Assembly: GCA_015661045.1 (NCBI GenBank)
Contig: JACVQG010000088.1
Location: forward strand, 1-6,317
DNA from: Dehalococcoidia bacterium
GTDB lineage: Bacteria; Chloroflexota; Dehalococcoidia; JACVQG01
Reading direction: 5' to 3'
DNA: 6,317 nucleotides
Position numbers and translations under genes: made by a program. Under the pieces are notes generated by a model that worked only from the letters and a program-made list of their open reading frames with translations, did no database searches and was not told the DNA's origin. Of this stretch, positions 5,573-6,317 are shown piece after piece (the stretch's first letter is position 1; each line of letters opens with the position of its first letter).

Positions 5573-5780
5573 CATACCCCTCCTGCTGCCTATATTACAG
5601 GGCTACAGTTGGTTATTGTATACTTTTGTTGTTAGCCGTTGCAGGAGAATTTATTTATTTCTTAGCGCCAGGTAGGAATCCAACAATCTGACTTTTTGTT
5701 CGTTTTGGATTGATTATAATGGGAGGGGCTACCAAGTGGGGCAACAATCATAGTTAGGTGGCTGTTTTCCCTTCTATTTT

Positions 5781-6317
5781 CTACCTATTCTGAAAATCTT
5801 GTACCTCACGGAGTTTTTTTTGGAACTTTGCCATTGTATGAAACGGAAATTCAATCACATTTAGTTTCTGCTGACTTTCGAGTTCTTCATAGCGACCGAT
5901 AAATGGCCTTCCATTGGGATACTTATCCTGTGCTTCATGCACCAACCCATCAATGATGTGCAAAGAGTCTGCCACTAACGAAATCTCAAAGGCAGACACA
6001 CCGAGATTGATAAGTTGAATTTGTGATTGAAATCCGTTGAGATAAGGAAGGAGTTCCATATGTTGGGGTTGGCTCTGCAGGTCAGGTTTTACTGCACCCC
6101 ACTTTTTATAGCTACTAATTAGGTTATCTCGGTCCATACTAATTGAAACCTTAATAACAACATTACCTTTTTGGTCTGGATACTCCCTAATCTCTATTGA
6201 GCCAAGTGGTAGGCCACAATGCTGAACGTAATCACGAAGTTTGGAAAAGAATCTATAGGGGAAATTACCGTCATAACAGGCAGCTGTGAGCTTCTTAAAG
6301 TTATCGAGGAAAGAATG
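5781..6317 (-). CDS. hypothetical protein, 5' end beyond the window
   Basis: The frame is open from a TAG at 5781-5783 to the window edge, giving the last 178 residues of a longer protein. A Met codon at 6137 is internal: the 60 codons upstream of it are also open, so it should not be taken as the start. I do not recognise the family. The visible part is soluble, with no signal peptide or membrane segment. Notable stretches are YRFFSKLRDYVQHCGLPLGSI near the edge, a hydrophobic run IQLINLGVSAFEISLVADSL, and a charged helix KFQKKLREVQDFQNR at the C-terminus. It runs in the same direction as the helix-turn-helix gene but is 205 bp away, so co-transcription is uncertain. Confidence 0.7.
   Translation of the reverse strand, partial: HSFLDNFKKLTAACYDGNFPYRFFSKLRDYVQHCGLPLGSIEIREYPDQKGNVVIKVSISMDRDNLISSYKKWGAVKPDLQSQPQHMELLPYLNGFQSQIQLINLGVSAFEISLVADSLHIIDGLVHEAQDKYPNGRPFIGRYEELESQQKLNVIEFPFHTMAKFQKKLREVQDFQNR

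Noticed and set aside
5700..5730. TATAAT (5715-5720) as a plus-strand promoter
   Set aside because: There is no matching -35 box and no plus-strand gene downstream.
6120..6137. ATG at 6137 as the start of the last gene
   Set aside because: The frame stays open for 60 more codons to the window edge and no good ribosome site precedes this ATG.

Overview
The window is bacterial, with sigma70-type promoters, Shine-Dalgarno sites and overlapping start/stop codons. Short imperfect palindromic repeats ending in TGTCA, toxin-antitoxin pairs and secreted proteins with long Pro/Thr linkers would fit an environmental Chloroflexota genome (Dehalococcoidia-like). That assignment is an impression from style only: there is no marker gene here.

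Layout. Positions 1-265 hold no gene. They contain a TGTCA-ended palindromic repeat (13-189) that is itself interrupted by a 78-bp element with terminal inverted repeats and a 5-bp target duplication. A DinB-superfamily protein (266-778, minus) follows, with a sigma70-like promoter at 842-870. A second promoter pointing the other way, with perfect consensus boxes (967-995, plus), drives a probable two-gene envelope operon. Its first gene is an 859-residue exported helical protein with two C-terminal copies of a beta-sandwich-like domain (1080-3659). Its second gene is a Pro/Thr-rich probable lipoprotein ending in a 13-residue tandem repeat (3676-4368).

The right third is a defence/addiction-type patch that looks more AT-rich than the envelope operon. 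A hicB-hicA pair on the plus strand (4524-5071) faces a convergent second module on the minus strand: an excisionase-type helix-turn-helix antitoxin (5267-5572) and the start of a PIN-domain toxin. The toxin breaks off after 11 recognisable residues, where a TGTCA-type repeat begins (5187-5235). The HicA-like protein also departs from its family, with Arg-Arg where the catalytic His motif is expected. The window closes inside an unrecognised gene on the minus strand (5781-6317, 5' end outside).

How the genes work together. The two envelope genes are spaced 16 bp apart and probably make surface partners of unknown role. HicB should neutralise HicA. The helix-turn-helix protein appears to be an orphan antitoxin whose toxin was destroyed. 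No complete new system is proven. The most notable points are the broken PIN toxin, the nested small element, the unusual HicA and the uncharacterised exported pair.
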